In this document: positions 27,799 to 36,531 of the stretch, one piece after another
Layout: each line of letters begins with the position of its first letter
Numbering within the stretch: position 1 is the first letter of the stretch
NCBI GenBank assembly: GCA_021561035.1
Contig: CP067346.1
Location: 1,581,001-1,645,000, forward strand
DNA length: 64,000 nucleotides
DNA from: Clostridioides sp. ES-S-0054-01
GTDB taxonomy: Bacteria; Bacillota; Clostridia; Peptostreptococcales; Peptostreptococcaceae
Reading direction: 5' to 3'
Made by a program: the position numbers and the translations under genes
Notes under the pieces: generated by a model
Database searches by the model: none
What the model saw: only the letters and a program-made list of their open reading frames with translations
What the model was told of the DNA's origin: nothing

Positions 27799-28761
27799 AT
27801 GAAAAAGTTAATGAAACATTTAGCATTATTGTTATCGCTTATTATGATATTCAGCTTAGTTGGATGTTCAAATAGTGGTAGCAAAGGAAAAGAGGGAGAG
27901 AAGAAAATAGCAGTATTACTGCCAGGTTCAACAGGTTACTTTGTAGCAACTAAACAAGGTATAGATGCAAAATCTAAAGAATTAGGTGTAAGTGTAGAAT
28001 ATGCAGATGCTCAATGGGATGCTAGTAAACAATTATCACAGGCAGAAGATTTTATGGCTAAGGGGGTAGATATGATTGCATTATGTGGAGTTGATTCTGC
28101 TGTAAGTGAGAGAATAGTTAAAGCTGCTAATGATTCAGATGTTCCTATAATAGCATTTACAAATTCTATAGGAAGTAACCCAACTGGAGAATTTAAAGGT
28201 TTAGTTACGTATATAGGACAAAATGAGGAAGAGACTGGAGCATTGACAGGTAAAATTGCTAAAAACTTATTAGGAGAAGCTGGTGGAAAGGCTGTATTAA
28301 TAGAAGGTGTTCCAGGAACTACTCCACAAGTATTAAGAAAAAAAGGGCTTGAAAAAGAACTAAAAGATAGTAATATAAAAATAGTTTATAATCAAACTTC
28401 AAATTGGGAGAAAGAACAAGCTTTAAAAGTAACAGAAGATTTAATTCAAAAGAAAACTGATTTTAATGTTATAATATGCCAAGATGATAACTCTGCTACA
28501 GGAGCAGGACAAGCTTTAAAAGATGCTGGTCTTAAAGATAAAGTTAAAGTTATAGGTTTGGGTGGAAGTAAAGATGGATTAAAAGCTATAACTGATGGAT
28601 TAATAGATGGTACAACTTATATGTCTGCTGTTGAAGAAGGAGGATTAGTCGTAGAAAAAGTATCTAAGTTCCTTAAAGGTGAAAAAGTAGAACCTGTCAC
28701 ACAAATTAAACAAGTTGAAGTTAACAAGGACAATATTTCAGAGTTCAAGGGTGAATGGTAA
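27799..28761 (+). CDS. Ribose-type sugar-binding lipoprotein of ABC importer
   Basis: 320 residues. N-terminal signal peptide with lipobox LVGC (Cys about residue 23), then a peripl_BP_4/RbsB fold: KKIAVLLPGSTGYFVATKQGID, MAKGVDMIALCGVD, VIICQDDNSATGAGQALKDAG and VIGLGGSKDGLKAI. Captures the substrate at the outer face of the membrane and delivers it to the permease. In these operons the binding protein gene often comes last, and a terminator follows at 28789. Ligand not predictable from the sequence by eye. Confidence 0.92.
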   Translation: MKKLMKHLALLLSLIMIFSLVGCSNSGSKGKEGEKKIAVLLPGSTGYFVATKQGIDAKSKELGVSVEYADAQWDASKQLSQAEDFMAKGVDMIALCGVDSAVSERIVKAANDSDVPIIAFTNSIGSNPTGEFKGLVTYIGQNEEETGALTGKIAKNLLGEAGGKAVLIEGVPGTTPQVLRKKGLEKELKDSNIKIVYNQTSNWEKEQALKVTEDLIQKKTDFNVIICQDDNSATGAGQALKDAGLKDKVKVIGLGGSKDGLKAITDGLIDGTTYMSAVEEGGLVVEKVSKFLKGEKVEPVTQIKQVEVNKDNISEFKGEW

Positions 28762-28788
28762 AGTATTATAGATAGTAAATAAAATTTT

Positions 28789-28828
28789 CAGAGTTACTTT
28801 ATATAGTTTCTAAAGTAACTCTTTTTTA
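28789..28828 (+). terminator. Terminator of the sugar operon
   Basis: AGAGTTACTTTA and TAAAGTAACTCT arms followed by TTTTTT. Confidence 0.9.
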
Positions 28829-29132
28829 AATTTAATTTAGTAATAAATTATTGAATAGTATTTCTAAACAAATAAAAAATTAATATAAACAAAGCCTTAA
28901 CTATACTAAATTATAAGTAAAATTAATATAAACTTATAGAAAAAAGGAAAACGTCTAAGGCATTGAAATTACTATGGTATAGATGGAGTATTAAAAAAAC
29001 ATAAAAAAACATAAAAAAATTGTTGAAAAAAATATAGAAATTTTGTATAATTAAAAATTTAAAAAGTGCTGTATACAAAGCCAATTCTTTTGTATATAAT
29101 ATATATAAATTCAGAAAAAGGAAGGGATATAT
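28829..29132 (+). other. Gap with no gene before yitT-like gene
   Basis: AT-rich sequence with direct repeats AAAAAAACATAAAAAAACAT near 29000. Weak -10-like elements occur near 29045-29095. No ORF supported; a short ORF overlapping the start of the next gene is a shadow. Confidence 0.4.
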
Positions 29133-29759
29133 ATGGCCAGGCGGTTATTTTTAGAAAGGATTGGACTTATATTTTTAGGTTCAGCAATATTAGCATTTGG
29201 AGTTTACAATTTTTATTATTTAAACAACATAACAGAAGGTGGAGTGTTAGGTATTTTACTACTGTTAAAAAATTTATTCAATATACAACCAGCAATAGCA
29301 AATGTTGTAATAGATGGTTTACTACTTTTAGTAGGATATAAATTTTTCGGTAAAAAATTCCTGATATATTCAATAGTAGCTTCTATAACTTTTTCAATGC
29401 TATACGACTTATTTGAAGCTATAGGACCTCTAGTACCACAATCACAAAATATGCTTTTATCAACTGTTTTGGCAGGTATAACTGTTGGAACTGGTGTAGG
29501 TATAGTAGTAAAAGCAGGTTGTGCATCAGGAGGAGACGATGCTTTAGCATTAGTAATTTCTAAGACTACATCTTTGAACATAGGGCAAGTTTATTTAGCA
29601 ACAGATGTTATTGTATTGTTGTTATCATTATTTTATCTATCAGCTTTTGACATTTTTTACTCTTTGATTGCTGTTACAATTAGTGGAAAGGTAATTGATT
29701 TTATTTATTATCATGGTAAAAGTTTGGATATGGATATGAGTAATGATATAGTTCCATAA
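29133..29759 (+). CDS. YitT/DUF161-family membrane protein
   Basis: 208 residues with five to six membrane helices. The family signature GGVLGILLLLKNLF, KAGCASGGDDALALVISKTT and KVIDFIYYHGKS are visible. It lacks the C-terminal cytoplasmic DUF2179 domain of longer YitT proteins, so it is a short form. Function unknown; some relatives are proposed transporters. Ribosome site GGAAGGGA. Terminator follows. Confidence 0.85.
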   Translation: MARRLFLERIGLIFLGSAILAFGVYNFYYLNNITEGGVLGILLLLKNLFNIQPAIANVVIDGLLLLVGYKFFGKKFLIYSIVASITFSMLYDLFEAIGPLVPQSQNMLLSTVLAGITVGTGVGIVVKAGCASGGDDALALVISKTTSLNIGQVYLATDVIVLLLSLFYLSAFDIFYSLIAVTISGKVIDFIYYHGKSLDMDMSNDIVP

Positions 29760-29792
29760 TGTTAATATAAATTAAATAACTTTAAATTTTAT

Positions 29793-29823
29793 TAGGGGGT
29801 GGCAAATTTGCCACCTTTTTTGT
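29793..29823 (+). terminator. Terminator after yitT-like gene
   Basis: GGGTGGCAAATTTGCCACC palindrome followed by six T residues. Confidence 0.93.
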
Positions 29824-30067
29824 GTCTAAATATTTATAGAAAGCATAATCCCATCTAGATTTTTACAAATCTAAAATATAGAATTGTGTTGGAGTGTCTG
29901 GGAATATGGTTGCTAGATGTATATTTTAAAAACTCAATTTTATATTTACGAAATACTAATCAGTAACAGATGTTTCTTAATCCTATCTTTATACCTAAAA
30001 TGATAAGATAAATGAAGTAGCAATACAAAACTAAAATTTGTAAAAGAAATTAAATGGAGGAGCTAAA
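29824..30067 (+). other. Gap upstream of kdp remnant
   Basis: No ORF. Would be the former kdp promoter and leader region; I looked for a ydaO-type c-di-AMP riboswitch and saw none. Confidence 0.4.
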
Positions 30068-30193
30068 ATGTTGGATATAGTTATGATAGCATTGTTACTT
30101 GTAGGATTTGTTTCCGTGAAGTTACTTGCTGACTGGTGTGGGAAAGAAACTGAAAAAAATTTACAACCTAGTGCGGAAAGCCCACTCATTTAG
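30068..30193 (+). pseudogene. kdpF: KdpF-like small membrane protein, tail replaced by IS end
   Basis: ORF of 41 residues starting MLDIVMIALLLVGFVSVKL followed by LADWC, the pattern of clostridial KdpF-type accessory peptides that precede kdpA. The last residues (from about AESPLI) are encoded by the left end of the IS605-type element. Ribosome site GGAGGAG. Together with the kdpA and kdpC remnants beyond the element it marks a former potassium-transporting Kdp ATPase operon. Possibly still translated. Confidence 0.6.
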
Positions 30194-30230
30194 GTGTGGG
30201 ATGGATAGCACAAATAGTGTATAAAAAGTA

Positions 30231-30452
30231 TTGACACATACACATATGTTTTTAAATAGTCTTCCAACTTTAAGTCCTTCTGATATAATGCAAAATATAA
30301 AAGGTTATACAAGTAAAATATTAAGAGAAGAATTTATTGAATTATCAAAAATGCCTAGTTTATGGACTAGAAGTTATTTTGTATCTACAGCAGAAAATGT
30401 ATGTAGTGAAACTATTAAAAAATATGTAGAAAATCAGAAAACAAGATATTAG
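30231..30452 (+). pseudogene. IS200/IS605 TnpA transposase, C-terminal fragment
   Basis: 73 codons matching the C-terminal part of Y1 transposases: HTHMFLNSLPTLSPSDIMQNIKG, then LWTRSYFVSTAENVCSETIKKYVENQK with the catalytic Tyr region. About the first 55-60 residues, including strand elements of the HUH fold, are missing, so it should be inactive. TTG is the first usable codon. Followed at once by tnpB. Confidence 0.8.
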
Positions 30453-30469
30453 AAAGTGAGGTGAATATT

Positions 30470-31155
30470 ATGTCAAATTATATATTAACATTACAATTAA
30501 AGACAGAAAAGTTTCAAGAAGATATTATATGTAATACTTTTGATAAGTATAGAAAAGTATATAATTCATGTTTATCAGAACTATTTAAAAGGTATAACCA
30601 CATGATAGAATCTAAGGAGTATCAAGCAAATTGTAAATATAAGGGTAAAGATAGAAATAAAATATTTAATGATATTACTAAGAAATATAATTTGACAGAG
30701 TATTCACTTCATAATTTTGTTAAACCTATTTGTAAATATTATAAATTACATTCTGCTATATCTCAGAAAATAGCCACAAGATGTTTTAATGCTTTTAGTA
30801 AGCAAATAAAGCACCATCAATGTTTTTGACTATGTTAGACAATAAGTTAAAATATAATGGTGAAAAATTATATAAGATAGATACTGCTAAATGTAGAGCT
30901 AGTCAATATAATCACTTTTCAGATGAGTACAATAAGAAGGAATTAAAAGAGAGATGGAATAAGGGTGTGGATATTCAAAGAGATTGCTATTCTGCATTTT
31001 TAATAATGAATGTTAATGAAAATTTAAAATCAATCAACAGAGAATTGTGTATTGAGACATATGATAACTTTAAAGTATTACATGATAAAGAAATAAGTAG
31101 ATTAAAGAAATTAAAATTAAATGGCTATAAATTAATATCTAGTATGGGGATATAA
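30470..31155 (+). pseudogene. IS605-type TnpB, internally deleted and frameshifted
   Basis: Starts at ATG 30470 behind GAGGTG. The first 120 codons match the TnpB N-terminal region (LTLQLKTEKFQEDIICNTFDKYRKVYNSCLSEL style), then the frame shifts near 30825 and continues as 105 codons of extreme C-terminal sequence (DKEISRLKKLKLNGYKLIS). The RuvC-like catalytic core and the zinc ribbon are missing, so no nuclease can be made. Confidence 0.75.
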
Positions 31156-31345
31156 AAACTATATAGGTTGAGAAACGAGCCTAATATTAATGTTAATGGT
31201 GTCGACAGATACTTTGTTAATAAAAGTCTTAGGGAATATGATTAGTGATAATATGTTGTAGGTTATGATTTATTGTAACTGAGAGTATTATAGAAATTCA
31301 TGTAGTACCTAAGAACCCCATGCCTTTAGGCGTGGGAGTTTCAGA

Positions 31346-31571
31346 ACAGGTACAGTTAATAATATGCATGATACACTAACTCCTTTAGGAGGGTTAGTAC
31401 CAACTAATGTTCTCTGGTCTTTCAGTAGCAGTACCAGCAGGGTTTGAAGGAATTTCAAATCCTGGATTCCATGGATTCAAGTATTATATGAATTTACATC
31501 TTCAGCAGCCAATAATGGTTCAGGATTTGAAGGTTTAGGAGATAACACTATGTTTTGGAATATAACAAAAA
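31346..31571 (+). pseudogene. kdpA: KdpA remnant (K+-transporting ATPase A chain)
   Basis: Three frame pieces give KdpA-specific sequence: GTVNNMHDTLTPLGGLVP, then [18 protein letters not shown], then [18 protein letters not shown] followed by LGDNT-FWN. These are selectivity-filter-type segments from the C-terminal half of KdpA. The N-terminal half is missing, at least two frameshifts occur and part between the first two blocks is deleted. Confidence 0.8.
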
Positions 31572-31787
31572 GATAATCCAACTGTACAAAAAGAAGATAT
31601 ACCAACAGATTTACTTACAGCATCAGGTTTAGGACTTGATTCTAATATAAGTCCAGCCTCTGCAAAGGTTCAGATACCTGCTATAGCAAAAGTGTCAGGA
31701 ATATCAGAAAATAAATTACAAAAAATTGTAGATGATAATACTTCCAAAAAACTTTTTGGAGTTTTAGTAACAAAATATTATACGTGA
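31572..31787 (+). pseudogene. kdpC: KdpC remnant
   Basis: 71 codons reading [20 protein letters not shown], then GLDSNISPASAKVQIPAIAK, then VSGISENKLQKIVDDNT: the C-terminal half of KdpC. It abuts the kdpA remnant directly, so the whole kdpB gene and the kdpC N-terminus have been deleted. The end of the protein is also altered before the TGA. Confidence 0.8.
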
Positions 31788-31812
31788 TTTAGTCTAAAGC
31801 TTAAAGTTTAAA

Positions 31813-31846
31813 GAGTGAAAATCGATAATGATTTTCACTTTTTTAT
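31813..31846 (+). terminator. Terminator of former kdp operon
   Basis: AGTGAAAATC / GATTTTCACT arms followed by TTTTTT. Confidence 0.85.
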
Positions 31847-31903
31847 TTGAATATTACTAATATTTGGAATAAATCTATTATAAGTATAAAATCCAAAAAA
31901 AGG

Positions 31904-31957
31904 TTGCATTATCAAAATGATAATACTATAATATATTTATCGTTATCAATTTGATAA
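31904..31957 (+). promoter_or_regulatory. cysK promoter with two palindromic operator sites
   Basis: TTGCAT 31904-31909 and TATAAT 31927-31932, 17-base spacer. Palindrome 1, ATTATCA-AAA-TGATAAT (31908-31924), fills the spacer; palindrome 2, TTATCA-ATT-TGATAA (31943-31957), lies just after the -10. The two share the half-site TTATCA and sit where a repressor would block RNA polymerase. The regulator is not identified; the half-sites resemble those of Fur-type or cysteine (CymR-type) regulators. Confidence 0.65.
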
Positions 31958-31985
31958 TAAATTTAGGAATGTAGGAGGAAATAGT

Positions 31986-32894
31986 ATGTTATATAATAAC
32001 GCATTAGAGTTGATAGGAAACACACCTGTAGTAAGGCTGAATAATTTAGGTTGTACTAACGGGTGTTCTAACATATATGTAAAATTAGAAAAAGTAAATC
32101 CAGCAGGAAGTATAAAAGATAGAGCAGTTTATGAAATGTTAGAAGGGTTAGAGAAAAGAGGAGAACTAAAAAAGGGAGATGTATTAGTAGAAGCAACTAG
32201 TGGAAACACTGGTATTGCATTATCTATGATAGGAAAATTAAAAGGATATGAAGTAGTAATCGTGATGCCTGAAACGATGAGTGTTGAGAGAAGAGATTTA
32301 ATGAAGGCTTATGGAGCAAATTTGGTACTTACAGATGGTAAAGCTGGAATGGCAGGTTCTATAGAAAAGGCAAATGAACTTTTAAAAGAAAATCCAAACT
32401 ATAAAAGCTTAAAACAATTTGAAAATAGAGATAATCCAAACGCACATTATAAAACAACAGCAGTTGAAATTATGAATGATGTTAAAGATTTAGATATATT
32501 TGTATGTGGAGTAGGAACAGGTGGTACTTTAATAGGAACTGCTAGGTATTTAAAAGAACAAAATCCAAACATAAGAGTAGTTGCACTTGAACCAAAAAAA
32601 TCTCCAGCTATATCAGAAAACAAGACTGGACCTCATAAAATACAAGGGATAGGTGCTAACTTTGTTCCTGAAAATTATGATTCTAGTGTAGTTGATGAAG
32701 TAATATTAGTAGATGATGAAGATGCATTTGATACAGTTAAATTACTTGCAGCAAAAGAGGGAATTTTAGTAGGTATCTCTTCTGGAGCAAATATATTTGG
32801 TGCTATAGAAATGGCAAAAAAGTATCCAGATAAAAAGATAGTTACAGTAGCTCCAGATGGAGTTGATAAGTATATGTCGATGGGAATATTTTAA
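31986..32894 (+). CDS. cysK: Cysteine synthase (O-acetylserine sulfhydrylase)
   Basis: 302 residues. PLP-dependent beta-substitution enzyme making cysteine from O-acetylserine and sulfide. PLP-lysine motif [15 protein letters not shown] near residues 36-50 (Lys in SIKDRA), asparagine loop [15 protein letters not shown] near 68-82, phosphate-binding [10 protein letters not shown] near 177-186. Ribosome site GTAGGAGG. Followed closely by cysE, with which it forms a two-gene unit, and controlled by the operator-rich promoter upstream. Confidence 0.95.
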   Translation: MLYNNALELIGNTPVVRLNNLGCTNGCSNIYVKLEKVNPAGSIKDRAVYEMLEGLEKRGELKKGDVLVEATSGNTGIALSMIGKLKGYEVVIVMPETMSVERRDLMKAYGANLVLTDGKAGMAGSIEKANELLKENPNYKSLKQFENRDNPNAHYKTTAVEIMNDVKDLDIFVCGVGTGGTLIGTARYLKEQNPNIRVVALEPKKSPAISENKTGPHKIQGIGANFVPENYDSSVVDEVILVDDEDAFDTVKLLAAKEGILVGISSGANIFGAIEMAKKYPDKKIVTVAPDGVDKYMSMGIF

Positions 32895-32920
32895 TAATTT
32901 TATTTGAGGGAGTGAATACT

Positions 32921-33511
32921 TTGTTTAAGAAAATAAATAAAGATATTGAATATATAATGAAAAATGACCCAGCAGCTAGGTCTAAGATAGAAGTCTTTTT
33001 ACTTTATCCATCAGTTCATGCAATGATATTGCATAGGATGGCTCATGCTCTTTATAAAAAGAAGATGCTTTTTACAGCAAGATTAATATCCCAGATATCC
33101 AGATTTATGACTGGTATAGAAATACATCCTGGTGCTAAAATGGGTGAAGGTATATTGATAGACCATGGAATGGGTGTTGTAATTGGGGAGACAGCTGAAG
33201 TAGGTAATAGGGTAACAATATATCAAGGAGCTACTTTAGGAGCTACAGGAAAAGATACTGGAAAGAGACATCCAACTGTTGGTGATGATGTACTAATTGG
33301 TGCTGGAACAAAAATACTAGGACCTTTAAATATAGGTTCAAATTCAAAAATTGGTGCAAATTCGGTTGTTGTTAAGGATGTACCTAATGATGCAACAGTT
33401 GTTGGTATACCAGCAAAGATAGTAAAAATAAGAAACCTAGAACCTGTAAAAAAGAATAAAAAAGAAGTAGCCTATGAGCATTATGAATTAGACAATGTAT
33501 ATTATATATAG
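32921..33511 (+). CDS. cysE: Serine O-acetyltransferase
   Basis: 196 residues from TTG at 32921, 10 bases after GAGGG; the alternative GTG at 32912 is only one base from that ribosome site and less likely. The helical N-terminal domain ([27 protein letters not shown]) is followed by left-handed hexapeptide repeats with [29 protein letters not shown] and [21 protein letters not shown], containing the catalytic Asp/His residues. It acetylates serine with acetyl-CoA to give the CysK substrate; CysE and CysK usually form a complex. About 25 bases after cysK. Confidence 0.94.
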   Translation: MFKKINKDIEYIMKNDPAARSKIEVFLLYPSVHAMILHRMAHALYKKKMLFTARLISQISRFMTGIEIHPGAKMGEGILIDHGMGVVIGETAEVGNRVTIYQGATLGATGKDTGKRHPTVGDDVLIGAGTKILGPLNIGSNSKIGANSVVVKDVPNDATVVGIPAKIVKIRNLEPVKKNKKEVAYEHYELDNVYYI

Positions 33512-33671
33512 CTTTGCTATAACTATAAAATAAACTTTATAAAAATTATTTTTAAAAGGTATTTTTTTCAAATTTGAGGGCATAATAAAAAAGAACTGAA
33601 TGTTAAAGTTTTGGTTCATCAATCTTTGATAAACAAGATTTTAAATTTGTAGCGTCTAGGAGGATTTTATT

Positions 33672-33860
33672 ATGAAAGCAAATGTTAATCAAGATACTTG
33701 CATAGGTTGTGGATTATGTCCATCAATATGTCCAGAAGTATTTGATATGAAGGATGATGGGAAATCACATGTTATAGTTGACGAAGTACCAAGTGATGCT
33801 GAAGAATCAGCAGCAGAAGCTAGAGAAAGCTGTCCAGTTGATGCAATAGATGTGCATTAA
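33672..33860 (+). CDS. Small [4Fe-4S] ferredoxin
   Basis: 62 residues. One complete cluster motif CIGCGLCPSICPEVF (C-x2-C-x2-C...C-P) and a distal C in ESCPVDAIDV; thus a single 4Fe-4S cluster bacterial ferredoxin of the Fer4_13/Thermotoga type, acidic. Cytoplasmic electron carrier; partner enzymes unknown. Ribosome site TAGGAGG. Shares a bidirectional terminator with the convergent map gene. Confidence 0.92.
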   Translation: MKANVNQDTCIGCGLCPSICPEVFDMKDDGKSHVIVDEVPSDAEESAAEARESCPVDAIDVH

Positions 33861-33865
33861 TAAAA

Positions 33866-33913
33866 CAAATGCCTATAAAAATTGAAGATTCAATTTTTAT
33901 AGGCATTTGTCTT
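33866..33913. terminator. Bidirectional terminator between ferredoxin and map
   Basis: Near-perfect palindrome AAATGCCTATAAAAATTGAA / TTCAATTTTTATAGGCATTT with T-rich flanks on the plus side and A-rich on the other, serving both convergent genes. Confidence 0.9.
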
Positions 33914-34783
33914 TTATTCAGTCAATATTTCAACACTTGTTTCTGTAACTAAAACCATACACTCCCATTGAGCAGATAATTTACCATCTCTTGTATAGAT
34001 AGTCCAATTATTTTCTTCATCAATAAAAATTTCGTGAGTTCCTTCATTTACCATAGGTTCTATTGTGAATATCATTCCAGGAACCAATAACATCTCAGTT
34101 CCTTTTTTAGATACGTAACTTACAAAAGGGTCTTCATGAAAGCTTAAGCCAACTCCATGCCCACCAATTTCTCTAACAACAGAGTAGCCATTTTTTTTTG
34201 CATAAGAGTTAATAGCATCACCTATATCGCCTAAGAACCCCCATGGTTTAGCAGCCTCAAGACCTTTTTGAACACATTCTTTGGTAACTTGAACTAGTTT
34301 TTTTGCATTTTCATTAACATTACCTAACATAAACATTCTTGAAGCATCTGAATAGTATCCATTAAAAATAGTAGAAATATCTACATTTATAATGTCTCCA
34401 TCTTTTAAGATAATGTCCTTACTAGGAATACCATGACACACTTCATTGTTTATTGATGTACATACACTCTTAGGAAATCCATTGTAGTCCAGTGGAGCAG
34501 GAATAGCTCCATTTTGTACTGTAAAGTCATGAACCAATTTATTTATATCTTCTGTAGACATTCCAATTTCAATTTTATCTGAAATATAATCTAAAATCTT
34601 TGTATTTATTACTGCACTCTTTTTTATTTCTTCAATTTGTTTTGGATTTTTAATAATATCATGAGTTGGTACAATATGACCTAGCTTTGCAAATGAATCT
34701 ATTTTATTATCCATATCCATATGGCATTTTTTATATTTTTTAGTACTTCCACACCAACAACTATCATTTCTATTCAACTTCAT
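33914..34783 (-). CDS. map: Methionine aminopeptidase with N-terminal SEC-C motif
   Basis: 289 residues. Residues about 3-25 form a SEC-C zinc motif (DSCWCGSTKKYKKCH), as in SecA C-termini. The rest is a type I methionine aminopeptidase: PLDYNGFPKSVCTSINNEVCHGIP, metal-binding Asp residues in INVDISTIFNGYYSDASRMF, His in GGHGVGLSFHEDP and Glu in TIEPMVNEG. Removes N-terminal Met from new proteins; the SEC-C extension may aid ribosome contact. Convergent with the ferredoxin gene. Extra copy beyond a housekeeping map in a ribosomal operon is likely but not visible here. Confidence 0.94.
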   Translation of the reverse strand: MKLNRNDSCWCGSTKKYKKCHMDMDNKIDSFAKLGHIVPTHDIIKNPKQIEEIKKSAVINTKILDYISDKIEIGMSTEDINKLVHDFTVQNGAIPAPLDYNGFPKSVCTSINNEVCHGIPSKDIILKDGDIINVDISTIFNGYYSDASRMFMLGNVNENAKKLVQVTKECVQKGLEAAKPWGFLGDIGDAINSYAKKNGYSVVREIGGHGVGLSFHEDPFVSYVSKKGTEMLLVPGMIFTIEPMVNEGTHEIFIDEENNWTIYTRDGKLSAQWECMVLVTETSVEILTE

Positions 34784-35117
34784 AGCTCTTCATCCTTTTT
34801 CTATTATTTATTTAAATTATGGTTTACATAAACTATTTTAAAATATAGCCATTATGAATATTATAACATAAATAATAAGAAATCTTTTAATGATAGTATT
34901 TTATTAAAAATATAAATTGTCATCTTACCATCATTTATGAAGAGGGTATAGTTAAATTATTATTATGTCCAAAATTTAGTATTAGACCTATGTGAAGTAT
35001 GTTTTATACATATATATTAGAATTACTGTTAAGAATAAATATTATGTAAAATCAACAGCATTCTTATCAATTTTATAATATAATATTCATATATTTAACT
35101 TAAGGATGTGATTTAAG
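34784..35117 (+). other. Divergent intergenic region, no gene
   Basis: Contains promoters for the divergent map and GIY-YIG genes; TATAATATAAT near 35080 is a likely -10 for the plus strand. No ORF or RNA structure recognised. Confidence 0.4.
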
Positions 35118-35429
35118 ATGTATTTTACATATATTATAAGATGTAAAGATGATTCTCTATATACTGGATATACTAGTGATATAGTTAGAAGAATGAATGA
35201 ACATAAGTCGGGAATTAATTCAAAGTATACAAGAGCGAAAGGATTTAAAAAACTAGAAATTTATTTTGCAACCAATACAAAAAGTAATGCAATGAAACTG
35301 GAATGTTATATAAAAAAATTAACTAGAAATAAAAAATTGTCTATAATAAAAAATCCAGATGTACTTATAGATTTAATTGACAATAAATATGATTATGTTA
35401 TTGGAAAAGAACTAGAAGAGTTAGCATAA
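35118..35429 (+). CDS. GIY-YIG nuclease-domain protein (UPF0213/YhbQ-like)
   Basis: 103 residues, a stand-alone GIY-YIG domain. N-terminal motif FTYIIRCKDDSLYTGYTSDIVRRMNEHKSG has the two Tyr elements, the conserved Arg and the His; the distal Lys-Leu-rich segment KLECYIKKLTRNKKLSII follows. Family members are proposed DNA-structure or RNA nucleases, with unknown cellular role. Standalone, upstream of the thiamine operon which has its own promoter. Confidence 0.9.
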   Translation: MYFTYIIRCKDDSLYTGYTSDIVRRMNEHKSGINSKYTRAKGFKKLEIYFATNTKSNAMKLECYIKKLTRNKKLSIIKNPDVLIDLIDNKYDYVIGKELEELA

Positions 35430-35472
35430 ATCTCTATTGTAGCTTTATAGTGAGTGTATATTGTGTAAAAAC

Positions 35473-35500
35473 TTGACAATAAATACTATTGTAATATAAT
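35473..35500 (+). promoter_or_regulatory. Promoter of the thi operon
   Basis: TTGACA 35473-35478 and TATAAT 35495-35500 with 16-base spacer, just upstream of the TPP riboswitch. Confidence 0.85.
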
Positions 35501-35525
35501 GAAGTTATAAATATATAAATTAAAA

Positions 35526-35680
35526 TAGCTAGGGGAGCCAAGAGCTGAGAGGAATACCGACCCTTACACCTGATCTGGATAATACCAGCGTAGGAAAGCT
35601 TAGTATAAAACTTAAGTATGTATTATTTATGATATATGCGACTTCTAAGCTATACCTATTGTAGGTATGGCTTTTTTAAT
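35526..35680 (+). promoter_or_regulatory. TPP riboswitch with terminator
   Basis: Contains the THI-box core: GGGGAGCC...GCTGAGAGGAATACCGACCC (35531-35562) and the CCTGATCTGGATAATACCAGCG segment split at 35569-35590, then GTAGGAAAGCT. The expression platform is the hairpin AGCTATACCTA/TAGGTATGGCT with T run at 35647-35677. Binding of thiamine pyrophosphate should terminate transcription ahead of thiD-thiM-thiE. Confidence 0.96.
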
Positions 35681-35713
35681 TAGATTATTTAAATTAAACT
35701 TTAGGAGGAAATA

Positions 35714-36508
35714 ATGAGCAATTATAAGATACCAACGCTTACGATAGCTGGGTCAGATTCATCTGGAGGAGCTGGAATTCAGGCAGATTTGAAAACTTTT
35801 AGTGCAATTGGAACTTATGGCATGAGTGTAATAACAGCCATAACAGCACAAAATACTCAAGGAGTTTTTGCTGTAGAAGATTTAAGTAAGGAAATAATAA
35901 AAAAACAGATAGAGGCAGTATTTGAAGATATACCTCCAAAAGCTGTAAAAATAGGAATGGTTTCAAGCCCTGAAATTATACTTGAAATAGTTGAGAATCT
36001 AAAGAGATACAGTCCAAAATATTTGGTAGTAGACCCAGTGATGATATCTAAAAGTGGATATTATCTATTAAAGCCAGAGGCAAAAGAAAACTTAATTAAA
36101 CATTTGATACCACTTGCATACATAATTACACCAAATATACCAGAGGCAGAAGAAATTACAGGAATAAAAATACATAATGTAGATGATATGAATAGAGTAG
36201 GAAAAGAAATACTACAGCTTGGACCTAAATTTGTACTTATGAAAGGAGGTCATTTAGATGGAGAAGCAGTGGATATTTTAGTTGGTAAAAATATATTTAA
36301 AGTTTATAAAAGCGAAAGAATTGATAAAAAAAATACACATGGAACAGGATGTACATTATCTTCTGCAATAACATCTTATTTAGCATTAGGATATGAAATG
36401 ACAGAAGCAGTAAATTTAAGTAAAATCTATATAACAGAAGCAATAAAAAGAAGTTTTGATATAGGGCATGGAGTAGGGCCAGTACATCATTTTTATAAAT
36501 TTGAATAA
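35714..36508 (+). CDS. thiD: Hydroxymethylpyrimidine (phosphate) kinase
   Basis: 264 residues, ribokinase-like fold. N-terminal substrate motif TIAGSDSSGGAGIQADLKTF, middle VVDPVMISKSGYYLL, and C-terminal anion hole/catalytic segment KNTHGTGCTLSSAITSYLALG. Phosphorylates HMP and HMP-P for thiamine synthesis. First gene of a TPP-riboswitch-controlled operon; ribosome site AGGAGG. Could alternatively serve pyridoxal salvage (PdxK/ThiD type), but the operon argues for thiamine. Confidence 0.95.
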   Translation: MSNYKIPTLTIAGSDSSGGAGIQADLKTFSAIGTYGMSVITAITAQNTQGVFAVEDLSKEIIKKQIEAVFEDIPPKAVKIGMVSSPEIILEIVENLKRYSPKYLVVDPVMISKSGYYLLKPEAKENLIKHLIPLAYIITPNIPEAEEITGIKIHNVDDMNRVGKEILQLGPKFVLMKGGHLDGEAVDILVGKNIFKVYKSERIDKKNTHGTGCTLSSAITSYLALGYEMTEAVNLSKIYITEAIKRSFDIGHGVGPVHHFYKFE

Positions 36509-36531
36509 TAAAAAATTGTTGGAGGTAGAAT

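Larger units (their letters stand above)
30165..31345 (+). mobile_element. Degenerate IS605/IS607-type element with tnpA and tnpB remnants
   Basis: Left end hairpin around 30181-30200 (GCCCACTC / GTGTGGG region) and right end hairpin CCCATGCCTTTAGGCGTGGG at about 31315-31334, typical of single-strand transposons. A TTAC tetramer at 30161-30164, just left of the element, fits the usual IS200/IS605 target. Both genes inside are truncated. The 150 bases before the right end are where the guide (omega) RNA of TnpB systems would be encoded. Confidence 0.8.

Noticed and set aside
29824-30067. Possible c-di-AMP (ydaO) riboswitch before the kdp remnant
   Set aside because: Expected by analogy with other K+ transporter genes, but none of the conserved blocks was found.
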